The notes below the pieces were generated by a model, which worked only from the letters and a program-made list of their open reading frames with translations, had not been told where the DNA came from and did no database searches. The translations under genes were made by a program, and so were the position numbers. Shown one piece after another: positions 50,450 through 59,402 of a stretch of DNA of 64,000 nucleotides. This DNA is from Pseudomonas graminis. GTDB lineage: Bacteria; Pseudomonadota; Gammaproteobacteria; Pseudomonadales; Pseudomonadaceae. The stretch lies in the NCBI RefSeq assembly GCF_013201545.1, contig NZ_CP053746.1, positions 4,168,501-4,232,500 on the forward strand, given 5' to 3'. Each line of letters begins with the position of its first letter. Position 1 is the first letter of the stretch.

Positions 50450-50475
50450 AGCCCCGGCATCCCCGGGGCTTTTTT
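50450..50475 (+). terminator. Terminator before the scaffold gene
   Basis: AGCCCCGG / CCGGGGCT with a short loop and six Ts. It closes the inserted gene at 50027-50434, and late transcription must pass it to reach the capsid gene. Confidence 0.85.
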
Positions 50476-50551
50476 ATGCCCGCGATTCCTCCCCAGCTCT
50501 GCTTTGAGCGGAGTTTTTTATCTCTGCACCCTCGTCTCTGGGAGACATCCA

Positions 50552-51268
50552 ATGCTGAAATTCCAACTCGACACCCTCGATGGCGTCGACGAATCCGTGC
50601 GCCCGCTCTACACCGAAAAAGACGGCAAATTCGTGTTGGCGGTCGATGGCTTGCCACAACCGGAGGACGTGACCGGCCTGAAAGCCAAGGTCGATGAGCT
50701 GCTGGGCGAGAAGAAAACCGCCGAGCGAGCCCGCAAAGAAGCTGAGGAGACCGCCCGCCAAGAGCGCGAGGAAGCCGCTCGAAAGTCCGGAAACGTCGAA
50801 GAGCTCGAAAAGTCCTGGTCGGAAAAGTACGACCGCCTCCAGGCCGAGCTTGGTGGCCAGCTGGAGCTGGAGCGCACCGGCTTGCAGGGCCAGATCAGGG
50901 ATCTGACCGTGGGCCGCACGGCGACCGACATCGCCGCAACGTTAGCCATCCCGGGCAGTGCGGAGGCGCTGTTGCCTCACATCGAACGCCGCCTGAGCGT
51001 CGAGCAGCGCGACGGTAAACCGGTCGTTGTCGTTCTCGACAAGCAGGGCAAGCTTTCGGCCTCCACCCTGGATGAGCTGAAAGCCGAGTTCGCAAATAAC
51101 CCTGCGTTTGCGCCGGTGATCGCAGGTAGCAAGGCATCGGGCGGCGGGGCCGCCGGTGCAAAAATCGGCGGCGGGGCCGCGCTCAAACGTTCCGAAATGT
51201 CCTCCGTCGCCAAGCGTGAATACATCACCGCGCACGGGCAGGACGCCTATCTCAAATTGCCCAAATAG
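50552..51268 (+). CDS. Head scaffolding protein
   Basis: A 238-residue protein that is highly charged with a coiled coil at about 50-110 (DELLGEKKTAERARKEAEETARQEREEAARK) and a Gly/Ala-rich, then basic C-terminus. It immediately precedes the major capsid gene. Both features are typical of scaffolds that shape the prohead and then leave. The ATG at 50552 follows GGGAGACATCC. Confidence 0.82.
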   Translation: MLKFQLDTLDGVDESVRPLYTEKDGKFVLAVDGLPQPEDVTGLKAKVDELLGEKKTAERARKEAEETARQEREEAARKSGNVEELEKSWSEKYDRLQAELGGQLELERTGLQGQIRDLTVGRTATDIAATLAIPGSAEALLPHIERRLSVEQRDGKPVVVVLDKQGKLSASTLDELKAEFANNPAFAPVIAGSKASGGGAAGAKIGGGAALKRSEMSSVAKREYITAHGQDAYLKLPK

Positions 51269-51278
51269 GGAGTAACCC

Positions 51279-52244
51279 ATGGCGACCACCGTCAACACGG
51301 ACATGATCGTTTACAACGACCTTGCCCAAACCGCGTACCTGGAGCGCATTCAGGATGTCATCGATGTGTTCAACGCATCCTCCAACGGAGCGCTGGTGCT
51401 CGACAACGAGCTGATCGAGGGCGATCTGCGCAAGCGCGCGTTTTACAAACTCGGCGGCGCGATTGCGCACCGTGATGTGAACTCGACTGCGGTGGTCGCC
51501 GGCCAGAAGATTGGTTCCGGGGAAGTCGTCGGCGTGAAAGTCCCGTTCAAATACGGCCCGTATGAAACAACCGAAGAGGCGTTCAAGCGCCGGGCTCGTT
51601 CGCCGGAAGAGTTCTCGGAGCTGGTCGGCCAGGACTACGCCGACGCGGTGCTGGAAGGCTACATTCAGTACGCCATGGCCGCGCTGAAAGCCGCCATCGG
51701 CGCAAACCCCAACATGGTTGCCTCGGCCAGCTTCGCAACGGACGGCAAGAAAGCGCTCACCAAGGGCATGCGCAAATTCGGTGACCGCTTCGGCCGCATA
51801 GCACTGTGGACGATGGATTCGGCGACTTACTTCGACATGGTCGACCAGGCTATCACCGAGAAGGTGTACGAAGAGGCGGGCGTGGTCATCTATGGCGGCC
51901 AGCCGGGCACCATGGGCAAGCCAGTTCTGGTGTCCGACACCATCCCGGCCGAAACCATCTTTGGCTTGCAAGCTGGGGCGATCAAGATCACCGAATCCCA
52001 GGCGCCTGGCTTCCGCTCGTACAACATCGACAATCAGGAAAACCTGGCGATGGGCTTCCGCGCTGAAGGCACCTTCAACCTCGATCTGCTGGGTTACAGC
52101 TGGAAAGACTCCACTGGTGGGGTGAACCCGAATCTGGCCTCCGTCGGCAGCGGCGCCAACTGGACCAAGTACGCGACAAGCGACAAGGTCACGGCCGGCG
52201 TTCTCATCGATCTGTCCGCCCCGCAAGCAGGCGGAGGCGAATAA
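51279..52244 (+). CDS. Major capsid protein
   Basis: A 321-residue protein (MATTVNTDMIVYNDLAQTAYLERIQDVIDVFNASSNGALVL...), probably with the HK97 fold, as judged by place and length. Family-like parts are KRRARSPEEFSELVGQDYADAVLEGYIQYAMAALKAAIG and GKPVLVSDTIPAETIFGLQAGAIKI. It builds the capsid shell. It directly follows the scaffold gene (ten-base gap). Confidence 0.87.
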   Translation: MATTVNTDMIVYNDLAQTAYLERIQDVIDVFNASSNGALVLDNELIEGDLRKRAFYKLGGAIAHRDVNSTAVVAGQKIGSGEVVGVKVPFKYGPYETTEEAFKRRARSPEEFSELVGQDYADAVLEGYIQYAMAALKAAIGANPNMVASASFATDGKKALTKGMRKFGDRFGRIALWTMDSATYFDMVDQAITEKVYEEAGVVIYGGQPGTMGKPVLVSDTIPAETIFGLQAGAIKITESQAPGFRSYNIDNQENLAMGFRAEGTFNLDLLGYSWKDSTGGVNPNLASVGSGANWTKYATSDKVTAGVLIDLSAPQAGGGE

Positions 52245-52286
52245 GACACCAACCCGCGGCTTTGACGAGCCGCATTGGAGCGCGTC

Positions 52287-52637
52287 ATGGAACTCGTTTA
52301 CACCTCTCAAAAATCAAACTTCGACCCCGCCAAGCGCTACCGCAATCCTGAATACTTTGAACGCCCGGAAGCCGGTGTCGCGAAGGTGACGCTCATCGGC
52401 GACTGGCCTGCGGTGGCTGAAGCGTACAAAGCCGCGAATGTCGAAGTCGCCATCGTGAAAACGGCGAAGCCGAAAAAGGCCGCGGCGAACAAACCAGCCG
52501 TTAAACGCATCATTACGGCTGCGGAGGTAGCGGACGGCAAGTGGGTGCTGAATGCCGACGGCAAGGTGCTCGGCGACCCGTTCGATTCGCAGGACTTGGC
52601 TGAAGCAGAAGCAAAACGGTTGACTGAGGCGGAGTGA
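52287..52637 (+). CDS. Small head protein, possibly capsid decoration
   Basis: A 116-residue protein (MELVYTSQKSNFDPAKRYRNPEYFERPEAGVAKVTLIGDWP...) with a Lys/Ala-rich middle. It lies between the capsid and connector genes, where phages place head-completion or decoration proteins. No domain recognised beyond that. The ATG at 52287 follows TTGGAGCGCGTC. Confidence 0.65.
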   Translation: MELVYTSQKSNFDPAKRYRNPEYFERPEAGVAKVTLIGDWPAVAEAYKAANVEVAIVKTAKPKKAAANKPAVKRIITAAEVADGKWVLNADGKVLGDPFDSQDLAEAEAKRLTEAE

Positions 52638-52640
52638 CAG

Positions 52641-53141
52641 ATGCTCATCATTGAAGACGGCGCCGGTGTGCCGGAGGCGGAGAGCTATGCCTCGGCGGCT
52701 GAACTGGGTGTCTACGCTGGAAAGTTTGGCGTGACCGTACCGGTGGAGGAGGCTGCCCAAGAGGCGCTTTTGCGTCGGGCCGCTTTGGTGATGGAGGGCA
52801 TGAACTGGAAGGGCAAGAAGACGTCAAGCGATCAGGCTCTGGCCTGGCCCCGGCGCGGTGTCGAGCTGGATCGGGCGATCCAAGCGGACAACTACCTGCC
52901 AGTCCGGATCAAGTGCGGGCAGATGGCACTGGCCGCTGAGATCCATGCCGACGATATCGACCCAATCGAGCAGCGCAAAGGCGCGGTAACGAAGGAGAAG
53001 GTCGACGGCGCTGTTGAGCGTGACTACGCCGTGATCAACACCACCAGCCCAAGGCTCACGGCGGCTGCGCCGGATCGGCCCAGCGTTACGCAGTTTGCTG
53101 ATTACCTTCTCAGGCGTGGGCTTTTCGCTGTTCGGGCCTAG
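52641..53141 (+). CDS. Head-tail connector (DnaT-like SSB fold family)
   Basis: A 166-residue protein (GAGVPEAESYASAAELGVYAGKFG, then MNWKGKKTSSDQALAWPRRGV). It belongs to the family often annotated as DnaT-like single-strand binding protein. In phage structural operons it acts as a head-tail adaptor. Position after the capsid supports the adaptor reading. Confidence 0.8.
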   Translation: MLIIEDGAGVPEAESYASAAELGVYAGKFGVTVPVEEAAQEALLRRAALVMEGMNWKGKKTSSDQALAWPRRGVELDRAIQADNYLPVRIKCGQMALAAEIHADDIDPIEQRKGAVTKEKVDGAVERDYAVINTTSPRLTAAAPDRPSVTQFADYLLRRGLFAVRA

Positions 53142-53175
53142 TGGTAGCCTCGATCTCCCACTACAGGAGGTTCGT

Positions 53176-53358
53176 ATGACCGCAGAAGAAAAGCAGGTTT
53201 GGGATATTTATTTTGCAGCAGCAGCGTCGGCCGAGTTATCGAAGCCTGCGCAAACTGGCTCTGGGCCGCTGTCTGGCTTGGCTGGAACTGCGCAGGCTCG
53301 CATCAATCGAGCTGCACAAGCTGCGGATCTGATGCTCGAAGAGCGCAGAAAACGATGA
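53176..53358 (+). CDS. Small hypothetical phage protein
   Basis: A 60-residue helical protein (MTAEEKQVWDIYFAAAASAELSKPAQ...) with a very good ribosome site (CAGGAGGTTCGT-ATG). It lies in a run of head-tail connector genes. No family recognised. Confidence 0.65.
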   Translation: MTAEEKQVWDIYFAAAASAELSKPAQTGSGPLSGLAGTAQARINRAAQAADLMLEERRKR

Positions 53359-53379
53359 AGTAAAACCGCAGGAGCAACC

Positions 53380-53751
53380 ATGGCCACCTTCTACAATGAG
53401 ATGGCCGTGATGGCCCTCGACCTAATCACCGAATTCGGTCAGCCGGTCACCCTTCGCGACACCATCAAAGGCGAGTACGACCCGGCCACCGGTAGCACCG
53501 GACCAGACACGGTCATCGAGCGCTCGGCCCACGGCATCCTGCTCGATTTCACCGGTCAGGAATTCCAGGCCAACAACCTCATCACCGCTGGCGACAAGAA
53601 GCTGAAGATCGCCGCGAGCGGGCTCAATGCGCCGCCAACGCTCCTCAGCAAAGCGATCGTTCAGGGCAAGACCTGGTCGATCATCCCCCCGTTGAAAGAG
53701 ATCAACCCGGCGGGCACGCCCCTGTTGTATGAGCTGCAGGTGCGCGCGTGA
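53380..53751 (+). CDS. Head-tail joining protein
   Basis: A 123-residue protein (MATFYNEMAVMALDLITEFGQPVTLRDTIKGEYDPATGSTG...) that resembles phage stoppers of the small-barrel type. It fits the usual order connector, stopper, gp10-like, tail terminator. Its end overlaps the next gene. Confidence 0.75.
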   Translation: MATFYNEMAVMALDLITEFGQPVTLRDTIKGEYDPATGSTGPDTVIERSAHGILLDFTGQEFQANNLITAGDKKLKIAASGLNAPPTLLSKAIVQGKTWSIIPPLKEINPAGTPLLYELQVRA

Positions 53752-54404
53752 GCCGTGCAGGTGGCGGGCGGTCCGGTAGCTTCGCCTTGAGCCTCGCCCA
53801 ATTTGCCGAGCAGGCCAATCAAGCCATCAACGCCAGCCTGCGCGAGATCATCATTGAGGTCGGCAATAGCGTCATCCGCATGTCCCCGGTCGGCAACCCG
53901 GAGATCTGGGCCGCAAACGTCGCGCACCGCGAACAGAACACGCGCGCCGCTGATGACTACGACTTCAAAGTGGCCGTGCGTAACACAGTCATCAATCTGG
54001 ACGATAGCAACTTCACCAGGTCCGGCAAGCTCCGAAAAGGCGTCAAGTACGCCAAGCCACTCACCAAGGCGGAGAGGGTGCAAAACTTCAACGTGAACGG
54101 TTTGGTCGCTGGCCGTGGCTATGTCGGCGGGCGCTTTCGTGGCAACTGGATGTTCAGCATCGGCAGCCCGGACAACACCACGGCTGATGACGTCGACCCG
54201 AGCGGGCGCAACGCTTCGGCGCGCATCGTGAATGGCGCGCTCGAGTTCAAAGCGGGAGAGACGGCCTACATCACCAACTCACTGCCCTATGCCATCCCGC
54301 TGGAATACGGCCACTCAACCCAGGCGCCGGGCGGCATGGTGCGCATCACCGTCGCGCGCTTTCAGCAGATCGTGCTGGAGGCCATCAGGAACAATCAGCT
54401 ATGA
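53748..54404 (+). CDS. HK97 gp10-like tail protein
   Basis: A 218-residue protein (GTG start overlapping the gene before). It has a gp10-like opening, SLAQFAEQANQAINASLREIIIEVGNSVIRMSPVG, and a closing ITNSLPYAIPLEYGHSTQAPGGMVRITVARFQQI. It is needed for head-tail joining in relatives. The next gene overlaps its end by ATGA. Confidence 0.8.
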   Translation: MSRAGGGRSGSFALSLAQFAEQANQAINASLREIIIEVGNSVIRMSPVGNPEIWAANVAHREQNTRAADDYDFKVAVRNTVINLDDSNFTRSGKLRKGVKYAKPLTKAERVQNFNVNGLVAGRGYVGGRFRGNWMFSIGSPDNTTADDVDPSGRNASARIVNGALEFKAGETAYITNSLPYAIPLEYGHSTQAPGGMVRITVARFQQIVLEAIRNNQL

Positions 54405-54811
54405 GCCACAAAATCATTCGCTCGCTGTTCGAGCAACGCCTTGCCGCGTGGGCCGGCGCGCGCAATCTGCGCATCGCCTATCAGGGCGTAAGCTTCAGTC
54501 CCTCACCCGATGAAACCTACCTCGCGGCTTTCACGCTGCCTGCCGGCACGAGCGCCAACACGCTGGCCGGCGACCACCGCGTCTATACCGGCGTGTTTCA
54601 AGTCAACATCATCACGCCCGCCGGCAACGGCGCCGGTGATGCGGAAGGGCTGGCGGACGAACTCGCCGATCTGTTTCCCGTGTACCTGCGCCTGAGCCAA
54701 GCCGACTTCAGAGTCATGGTGCTGACCCCCGTTGAGCCGGGCCCTGCCGTCCAGGCTGACAACACGCTCGCCGTGTCCGCGTCGTTCCAGTACCGGGCCG
54801 ACGCCGACTAA
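54401..54811 (+). CDS. Tail terminator-like protein (DUF4128 type)
   Basis: A 136-residue protein (SLFEQRLAAWAGARNLRIAYQGVSFSPSPDETYLAAFTLPAG...) of the DUF4128 family. Such proteins resemble lambda gpU, which caps the tail tube. The position just before the tail tube gene agrees. Confidence 0.8.
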   Translation: MSHKIIRSLFEQRLAAWAGARNLRIAYQGVSFSPSPDETYLAAFTLPAGTSANTLAGDHRVYTGVFQVNIITPAGNGAGDAEGLADELADLFPVYLRLSQADFRVMVLTPVEPGPAVQADNTLAVSASFQYRADAD

Positions 54812-54833
54812 TCGCCCATGGGGCACATCTCAA

Positions 54834-54855
54834 CCTCGCCGCGTGCGGGGTTTTT
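54834..54855 (+). terminator. Weak hairpin with T-run before the tail tube gene
   Basis: CCTCGC / GCGGGG (one G-T pair) with a five-base loop and five Ts. If active it would be partial, since essential tail genes follow. Confidence 0.45.
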
Positions 54856-54880
54856 CATTTCTGCACGAGGATAAAACCCA

Positions 54881-55531
54881 ATGAGCGCGATTCTTCCCAA
54901 CGGCGCGATCTTCGAGATTGCCGCCACAAACAGCCCGCCGACAGACTTCACCGCGATTACCAACGCCAAACCGCCGGAGGTCACTGCGCCCGGCCACGGA
55001 TTCAAGGACGGAGACGTGCTGGTTGTGACCTCCGGCTGGACCCGTCTCAACGACAAGGTCGTACGTGTCGCAGCCTCCACCGATGACGCCTTCACGCTGG
55101 AAGGCATCGACACCACGAAAACCACTGTTTACACAGCCGGGTCGGGCATCGGTGCAGTTCGAGCGGCCACCGGTTGGGCGCAGATCAGCCAGGTCACCGA
55201 CAACAACAGTTCGGGTGGCGAACAGCAGTTCGCGACGTTCGGTTTTCTGGAGGAGTCGGACGATCGTCAGCTGCCAACCACCAAGAACCCCATCACCCTG
55301 ACCCTTACCGTCGCCGATGACGATAGCCTGCCGTACGTCGCACCTGTCGAGGCTGCGGATGACGATCGCGAGCCGCGCGTGCTTCGTTTGACCCTGCCGA
55401 ACGGTGCGACCATTTACTACAACGCCTACGTGTCGATCACGCCGACCCCGACGCTCACCCGCAACAACGTCATGGCACGCGTCATCACCCTGTCGTTGGC
55501 CTCCCGCCCGACGCGTTACAAGGGGGCTTGA
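54881..55531 (+). CDS. Major tail tube protein
   Basis: A 216-residue protein (MSAILPNGAIFEIAATNSPPTDFTAITNAKPPEVTAPGHGFKDGDVLVVTSGWTRLNDKVVRV...) with a beta-rich composition. The C-terminal part (RVLRLTLPNGATIYYNAYVSITPTPTLTRNNVMARVITLSLASRPTRY) is typical of lambda gpV-like tail tubes. It polymerises along the tape measure. It is followed directly by the tail chaperone. Confidence 0.87.
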   Translation: MSAILPNGAIFEIAATNSPPTDFTAITNAKPPEVTAPGHGFKDGDVLVVTSGWTRLNDKVVRVAASTDDAFTLEGIDTTKTTVYTAGSGIGAVRAATGWAQISQVTDNNSSGGEQQFATFGFLEESDDRQLPTTKNPITLTLTVADDDSLPYVAPVEAADDDREPRVLRLTLPNGATIYYNAYVSITPTPTLTRNNVMARVITLSLASRPTRYKGA

Positions 55532-55534
55532 TCC

Positions 55535-55927
55535 ATGGCGACCAGGTTCAAGATCGCCCAGGCCGCGACGTTCACGGCAGACGTCGAAATCCCCCGCGTT
55601 GGTGGCACCACGATCAAGGTGTCATTCGAGTTCAGGTACCGCGACCGCAAGGCGCTGGCGAAGCTGTTCGCCGGCTGGCATCAGGCTGCAGAGCGTGATC
55701 AAGAGCGCTTCAAGCAGAACGGCGACGAGGTCACGTTGATCGACCTCACCGACGCCCACATCGAGCGCCAGATCGAGCAGGTCAGCGAGTTGGTCGTGGG
55801 CTGGGGCTTCGACGACGCGTTCACCCCGGACGCAGTTCGTGCCTTGGTGGAGACCTCTGCCGGCGCCGGTGATGCCATCGTCACGGCTTACCAGAACGCG
55901 TTCGCGGTGGCACGCCTGGGAAACTGA
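55535..55927 (+). CDS. Tail assembly chaperone (lambda gpG analogue)
   Basis: A 130-residue protein (MATRFKIAQAATFTADVEIPRVGGTTIKVSFEFRYRDRKALAKLF...) of the tail chaperone type. It lies between tail tube and tape measure. The last three codons (GGA AAC TGA) sit in the heptamer G-GGA-AAC, a perfect -1 slippery site. Frameshifting would join it to the DUF1799 frame to give a protein of about 234 residues, the G/GT arrangement. Confidence 0.87.
   Translation: MATRFKIAQAATFTADVEIPRVGGTTIKVSFEFRYRDRKALAKLFAGWHQAAERDQERFKQNGDEVTLIDLTDAHIERQIEQVSELVVGWGFDDAFTPDAVRALVETSAGAGDAIVTAYQNAFAVARLGN
55918..55924 (+). promoter_or_regulatory. Programmed -1 frameshift site GGGAAAC
   Basis: The heptamer is in the right phase (X XXY YYZ with zero-frame codons GGA AAC), one codon before the stop of the chaperone gene. 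After a -1 shift the codons CTG AGA ACG GTT GCG CGC CGG lead without a stop into the ATG at 55945. This matches lambda's G-GT shift site in kind and place. Confidence 0.85.
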
Positions 55928-56238
55928 GAACGGTTGCGCGCCGGATGTACGAGGCCGGGCCGTCCGACGCCGACCTCGCGGCTTTCGGGCTGACCCGCGC
56001 CGATGTTCCGGATGAAGAGTTCGGGGTCTTTCCCGATGCCTGGCCGGCATTCGTGACGTTCAACGCGCTGTCCACGCAGTGGCGCACCGGCTTCGGCGGC
56101 GCCGTTGGCCTGGACTACGGCGTCATCGGCGACGTGACCACCTTCCTCGGCTTCAGCAAAAAACAGACGGCGACGCTTTTTCCGGACCTTCAGGTGATGG
56201 AGGCCGAAGCGTTGCTCGTCATGAGCGAATCGAAATAG
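55924..56238 (+). CDS. DUF1799-type tail chaperone extension (GT part)
   Basis: The frame open from the slip site runs through ATG 55945 (MYEAGPSDADLAAFGLTRADVPDEEFGVFPDAWPAFVTFNALSTQW) to 56238; from that ATG alone it would be 97 residues. It matches the DUF1799 family, always found between a tail chaperone and the tape measure. I find no good ribosome site before the ATG, so it is probably made only as the frameshift fusion, which holds the tape measure protein during tail assembly. Confidence 0.82.
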   Translation: MRTVARRMYEAGPSDADLAAFGLTRADVPDEEFGVFPDAWPAFVTFNALSTQWRTGFGGAVGLDYGVIGDVTTFLGFSKKQTATLFPDLQVMEAEALLVMSESK

Positions 56239-56248
56239 CGGAGCACGC

Positions 56249-59200
56249 ATGTCGGGAACAATCGCAGAACTGGGCATCGCGGTTGACTCCGGGGATGCCG
56301 TCCAGGCCGCGACCGATCTGGATAAATTGACGGAGGCCGGCAACAAGGCGGAGAAAGCCGCCGACGATGTCACGGCCGGCTTCAAAAAGACTGCCGATGC
56401 GGCAGACAAGCTGGCCGAAGCCGAGGCCCGGGCGGCGCAGGCGACGGCTGATGCGAAGGCTCGACTGCTTGAGACCGCTACTGCCTCGCTGAAGAACAGC
56501 GAGTATTACCAGCGGCTGACCACCAGCGTGACCGGCACCGCCACTGCGATGGACGCGAGCCGGGATTCGACGGCGAGCCTTGCCGCGCTGCAAAAACGCC
56601 TTCAGGCCGAATCGGACGCGCTCGTAGGAACCAATCAACAGGCTGCCCGGGCCGCGAAAGAGGCCGCTGCCGCTACTGGGGTTCAGGCTGACGGATTGCA
56701 GGCGCTGTTGGGCAAGATCAGCCCGGCCATGGCTGCACTGCAAAAACTCGACGACCAGCAAGAGCAACTGAACAAACATCGCAAGGCCGGGACCATTGGC
56801 GAGGACGAGTTCAAGACCTATTCGGCCGACATTGACGCCGCGCGGCAGAGGATTAAGGGGCTGGGCGATGAAACGTCGACGTTTAGCCTCAAGACCAAAC
56901 GCGCGCGGGAAAGTGTGCTCCAGTTGGGCAATGCGTTGGCTGAAGGCGACTTCCGTGTTGCGGCTCACAACCTACTCGAAATTGGCACAAGCGCCGGTGC
57001 TTCAGCCCTGCGCCTGGCGGGCATGCTCGCGCCCATCGCTGCAGTGGGCGCGGTGGTGGCTACGCTGGGCATTGCGTACTACAAGGGCGCGGAAGAAGCC
57101 AACCAGTTCAACCAGTCACTGATCACGACGGGCCATGCGGCGGGTGTCAGTGCCGGGCAGCTGGGTGCGCTTGCTCGGCAGGTCAGCGCAATCGTGGGCA
57201 CCACCGGTGCCGCGGCTGAGGTACTTGCCACGCTGGCGGGCAACGGCAAGATCGCCGGGGAGAGTTTCGGCGCGATCACTCAGGCCGCTGTCGGCTTGCA
57301 GGAGGCGACCGGCGCCGCAGTCAACGCGACCATCGCCGAGTTTGTGAAGCTGGCAGACGACCCGGTCAAAGCCTCCGCCGCGCTGAACGAGCAATATCAC
57401 TACCTCACGGCCTCCGTGTACTCGCAGATTGCCGCGCTTCAAGAGCAGGGCGATCACGCCGGCGCCGTCAAACTTGCGACCGAGCAGTACGCGGAAGCGA
57501 TCAACGAGCGTACCCCGAAGATCCTCGAGAACCTGAGCATCTGGGAGCGCGCCTACCTGAAAGTGGCAAAGGCCGCCGACACGCTAAAAAATCTCGGCCG
57601 ACGGGACCTCGACTCGGATATCCAGAACGCAAAGGCGAGTCTTCTCGAAGCGCAGAGCATGGATGGTCTGTTTCAGTCCAAAACGTCCAAGGATGCCCTT
57701 GTCGAGTTTCGCCAATCCCAGCTCAATTACTTGGTCCTGCAGCGCGATGCCGAGGCCTCCCGGACCGAATACCTAGGCAAACAAGCGAAGCTGGAGCAGG
57801 ACTCGATCACGGCGATGGGCAAGGTCGATGCCCTGGAGAAATCGTCGCTGACGAACGAGCAAAAACGCACCGAGGCTCTTGAGGATTACAAGAAGTCCCT
57901 GGACGCTATCCGCGAGACGGATCCGAACGACCCGCGGCTGGCTCAGACGGCGATCGACAAGAACGTCGCCAACATCAAGAACAAATTCAAAGACCCCAAA
58001 GCCGCGTCCACTCAGCCGGACCTGACCGGGTTCAACGATGCTCAGAACCGCCTGAAGTCGATCACCGGCTATTACCAGAACCTGGAAAAGGAACTGGAAG
58101 CGGCACAGAAAGCCGGCCTGGTATCTGCCGAGTCTTTCAGCAGCCAGCGCATCGCGATCGCCGAGCAGCGAAAGGGCGACGTGACGGCGGCGTATGAGGC
58201 GGAGATCGCGGCCCTCGATTCAACACGCGGTAAGTCTTCGACCACTGCTCAGCAGCGCATCCAGCTGGACCAGAAGATCGCCGATGCGCGTACCAACATG
58301 GTCAAGGCTCAGAAGGATGCTGACTCCCACCTCACGGTACTGGCGACCAAGGAGGAAGGCAGGCTTGCGAAGCAAACGCGGTCGGTCGATGCCTACGTTC
58401 AGGCGCTGGGGCAGCAGCAAAAAGCGATCGCGCTCGCGGGTCAACGCGCCGTCGTAGGTGTGGGCCGCGGCGATCGCCAGAACGCGCTGGACGGTGAGCT
58501 GAACAGCCAGCAAGACCGGTTCGCCCAGCAGGCGCTGGCTTTGGAAAATCAACGGTCCGACCCCTCCCGCGACATGTCGGATCATGAGTACGCCCAGAAG
58601 TCTCAGGCCTTGGCCGATGCCAACAAAAAGGCCACCGACCAGATTCGCCAGAACTACGCCGACGTCGAAGCCGCGCAGGGCGATTGGACCAATGGCGCGA
58701 CCTCAGCCTGGGAAAACTATCTCGACAGTGCCCAGAACGTTGCCGGGCAAACGAAGAGCCTGTTCACCAATGCTTTCAGCGCCATGGAAGACGCGGTGGT
58801 CAACTTCGCGCTGACCGGCAAGTTGTCGTTTTCGGACTTCACCAAATCCATCATCTCGGATATGGCACGCATTGCGGCCCGGCAGGCGGCGTCCTCGCTG
58901 CTCGCCTCATTGGTCGGGGCCGGAATGAGCTACTTCGGAGGCGGCGGGGCCGGCGTCGGTGCTCAATCGCTGGGAGGGAGCCAGGCCGGCTATTCGTCGA
59001 GTTATTTCCCCCAGGCCAAAGGCGGCGCCTGGATGGATGGCGTGCAGATGTTCGCCAAGGGCGGGGCGTTCAGCAACGGCATTGTCAGCTCACCAACCGC
59101 GTTCGGCATGGCTGGCGGCGGTAAAGGCGTGATGGGCGAAGCGGGCCCGGAAGCCATCGTCCCGCTGACCAGAACCAGCAGTGGGGCGCTTGGGATTCGC

Positions 59201-59401
59201 TCAGTCGGCGGTGGCGGGTCAACGATCCAAATCAATGCGCCCGTAAGCGTCGTCACCGAGGACCGCAGCTCCGAAGGCATGGAGCTTGATCAGACCGCGC
59301 TGGCGCAGAACCTTCAGACACAAATCAAACAGGCCGCCGAGAAGGCCGTCGCGGATTCGTGGCGTCCCGGCGGCGTGAGCTTCCGGCAGTCGAGGACCTG
59401 A
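56249..59401 (+). CDS. Tail tape measure protein
   Basis: A 1050-residue protein with long helical stretches, a lambda-like N-terminus (AELGIAVDSGDAVQAATDLDKLTEAGNKAEKAADDV) and membrane-active segments near 260-280 (LRLAGMLAPIAAVGAVVATLGIAYY). The C-terminal domain has MEDAVVNFALTGKLSFSDFTKSIISDMARIAARQAASSLL. Its length sets tail length: at roughly 0.15 nm per residue the tail would be about 150 nm. It follows the G/GT-type chaperones. Confidence 0.95.
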   Translation: MSGTIAELGIAVDSGDAVQAATDLDKLTEAGNKAEKAADDVTAGFKKTADAADKLAEAEARAAQATADAKARLLETATASLKNSEYYQRLTTSVTGTATAMDASRDSTASLAALQKRLQAESDALVGTNQQAARAAKEAAAATGVQADGLQALLGKISPAMAALQKLDDQQEQLNKHRKAGTIGEDEFKTYSADIDAARQRIKGLGDETSTFSLKTKRARESVLQLGNALAEGDFRVAAHNLLEIGTSAGASALRLAGMLAPIAAVGAVVATLGIAYYKGAEEANQFNQSLITTGHAAGVSAGQLGALARQVSAIVGTTGAAAEVLATLAGNGKIAGESFGAITQAAVGLQEATGAAVNATIAEFVKLADDPVKASAALNEQYHYLTASVYSQIAALQEQGDHAGAVKLATEQYAEAINERTPKILENLSIWERAYLKVAKAADTLKNLGRRDLDSDIQNAKASLLEAQSMDGLFQSKTSKDALVEFRQSQLNYLVLQRDAEASRTEYLGKQAKLEQDSITAMGKVDALEKSSLTNEQKRTEALEDYKKSLDAIRETDPNDPRLAQTAIDKNVANIKNKFKDPKAASTQPDLTGFNDAQNRLKSITGYYQNLEKELEAAQKAGLVSAESFSSQRIAIAEQRKGDVTAAYEAEIAALDSTRGKSSTTAQQRIQLDQKIADARTNMVKAQKDADSHLTVLATKEEGRLAKQTRSVDAYVQALGQQQKAIALAGQRAVVGVGRGDRQNALDGELNSQQDRFAQQALALENQRSDPSRDMSDHEYAQKSQALADANKKATDQIRQNYADVEAAQGDWTNGATSAWENYLDSAQNVAGQTKSLFTNAFSAMEDAVVNFALTGKLSFSDFTKSIISDMARIAARQAASSLLASLVGAGMSYFGGGGAGVGAQSLGGSQAGYSSSYFPQAKGGAWMDGVQMFAKGGAFSNGIVSSPTAFGMAGGGKGVMGEAGPEAIVPLTRTSSGALGIRSVGGGGSTIQINAPVSVVTEDRSSEGMELDQTALAQNLQTQIKQAAEKAVADSWRPGGVSFRQSRT

Positions 59402-59402
59402 C

